Below are positions 63,901-64,000 of a stretch of DNA of 64,000 bases, one piece after another. Below the pieces are notes generated by a model. That model was not told the origin of the DNA. It was given only the letters and a program-made list of their open reading frames with translations, and did no database searches. Made by a program: the position numbers and the translations under genes. The DNA lies in NCBI RefSeq assembly GCF_024498295.1, contig NZ_CP101827.1, positions 1,740,001 to 1,804,000 on the forward strand. The letters run 5' to 3'. This DNA comes from Thermocaproicibacter melissae. Lineage in GTDB: Bacteria > Bacillota > Clostridia > Oscillospirales > Acutalibacteraceae. Position 1 is the first letter of the stretch. Every line of letters begins with the position of its first letter.

Positions 63901-64000
63901 GCTCAAGGTAGAAATTGCCCCTGCCGAAAATGCTGTCATAGTGAAGGGCAGCCTGCTTTGCGGCTTCATAGTCCCCTGCAGTGAGGTCGCGCGCGACCTC
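60911..64000 (-). CDS. dnaE: DNA polymerase III alpha subunit (N-terminus beyond window)
   Basis: Replicative polymerase; 1029 residues visible, open to the last base. The window enters late in the PHP domain (GIPLVVTNDCHYINPEDSE). The palm has PGRGSGAGSLAAYCIGI and the catalytic PDFDIDFADDRRPEMI. Fingers and helix-hairpin-helix follow, and an OB domain is near the C-terminus (VNVLGIITKVQLKVTKSNSTMAFVTLEDL). The PolC-type exonuclease insertion is not seen, so this is the DnaE class. The final residues NMQQKSI are unremarkable. pfkA follows on the same strand, as in many Firmicutes. Confidence 0.97.
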   Translation of the reverse strand, partial: EVARDLTAGDYEAAKQAALHYDSIFGRGNFYLELQDHGLREQKAINPSIIRIARETGIPLVVTNDCHYINPEDSEMHRILLCIQTNHTIEDKDGMEFGSDQFYFKTEEEMRALFPQLPEAADNTVKIAERCNVEFEFGKTKLPRFDTPTGEDNVAYFRRLCMEGLIRRYGENPDQSIRDRLNYELETIEKMGYVNYYLIVHDFVRHAKEVGIPVGPGRGSGAGSLAAYCIGITGIDPIRYNLLFERFLNPERVSMPDFDIDFADDRRPEMIDYVVNKYGSDHVAQIVTFGTMAARGSIRDVGRAMAMSYAAVDEIAKLIPSELNITLDKALEASGELKQRYDSDPQVKKLIDMARRLEGMPRNASTHAAGVVITDRPVSEYVPLAKNGDSVVTQYTMTALDELGLLKMDFLGLRNLSVIRRAQDMIEKREPGFRIENIPMDDHEVFEMLAAGTTDGVFQFESGGMRNVMVQLHPESIEDLIAVISLYRPGPMESIPRYLENRHHPDKITYRHPLLKDILSVTNGCIVYQEQVMQIFRTLAGYSLGRADIVRRAMSKKKKDVMAREKEIFIHGLTDENGNVIVEGCVRRGVDEATAEAIYGEMASFASYAFNKSHAAAYAVVSYQTAYLKCHYPREYMASLLTSVLDNTNKLSTYIAECLRLGIRVLPPHVNESESGFTVAGKDIRFGLLAIRNLGRGFIDQLVAERKKNGPYTSFYDFCKRMFDGLNRRTLENLVKSGALDNLGLNRRQMLTSAESVLDTLAENKKHNVEGQIGFFDAAQTNGQDEFKVPPMPELSMNDQLEMEKEATGMYLSGHPMAAYAGRYAELQAVRIGDILEEAKEGSGSLRDGATVNVLGIITKVQLKVTKSNSTMAFVTLEDLYGSIRVLVFPKSLTEYAGLIAEGKILKVSGRISVRDENEVELICQTVQEIPAAGQSGAAAQESAHPNRRPGLYLKVRSKDDPGYRKAMQYIAIFDGATPLYIYFSESKKLMAAPLSMRVSVNDVLLRELRKVLGEKNVAFVENMQQKSI

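Overview
The window looks like chromosomal DNA of an anaerobic, spore-former-type Firmicute of class Clostridia, most like the Oscillospiraceae/Ruminococcaceae. The reasons are AGGAGG-type ribosome binding sites, sigma-A promoters (TTGATT/TTGACA-17-TATAAT), a YesM/YesN two-component pair beside an LplB/YtcP-type sugar importer, BofC-like, ComFB and DUF6514-like small proteins, and dnaE next to pfkA. Base composition is near 50% GC by eye. The species is inferred from gene content only. No rRNA, phage, transposase or CRISPR array was seen.

Layout. (1) 1-11,100, minus strand: a glycan-utilisation operon. It reads importer (two permeases, lipoprotein), GH130 phosphorylase, a broken GH35 remnant, GH20 hexosaminidase, two tandem GH18 enzymes, then a YesN regulator and a YesM kinase cut by the window edge. 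None of the glycosidases has a signal peptide, so the glycan is probably imported first and cut in the cytoplasm. The enzyme set fits a beta-mannosyl-GlcNAc / chitobiose (N-glycan core-like) substrate. (2) 11,384-17,039: galacturonate pathway uxaB-uxaA, divergent from a LacI-family regulator and uxaC. Two identical 14-bp palindromic operators sit just downstream of the -10 boxes of two consensus promoters. (3) 17,226-19,698: an old-yellow-enzyme reductase, and a CPA2 cation antiporter behind a consensus promoter and a folded leader ending in an intrinsic terminator (riboswitch-like). (4) 19,792-23,205: hom-thrB-lysC (threonine pathway). (5) 23,298-33,665: class A penicillin-binding protein, BofC-like protein, secDF, aminotransferase, hemerythrin, asnS, tRNA-Ser, a TspO gene with an early stop codon, and a Cys-rich copper-binding-type protein. 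(6) 33,741-40,723: oppABCDF-pepP peptide uptake and breakdown operon, with a promoter and attenuator-like leader.

(7) 41,254-48,824: tRNA-Gly, an orphan sugar-phosphate transferase, RNase P RNA, pncB, a small XRE regulator, a calcium-type P-ATPase, a PAP2 phosphatase and a DUF6514-like protein. (8) 48,891-53,998: LysR regulator divergent from a heterodimeric ABC exporter with one degenerate ATP site, then an unrecognised 184-residue protein. (9) 54,156-64,000: a small protein carrying only the C-terminal tail motif of anaerobic ribonucleotide reductase, glnS-gltX, a VanY-type carboxypeptidase, YbjQ and ComFB proteins, a CAU tRNA, pfkA, and dnaE running off the right edge.

The most interesting items are the intracellular glycan pathway with its decayed GH35 gene, an unexplained 77-bp nested inverted repeat beside that remnant, the leader of the antiporter, the tspO stop codon, the opp leader, and the stand-alone NrdD-tail protein. 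Assignments are by reading motifs, without database searches.
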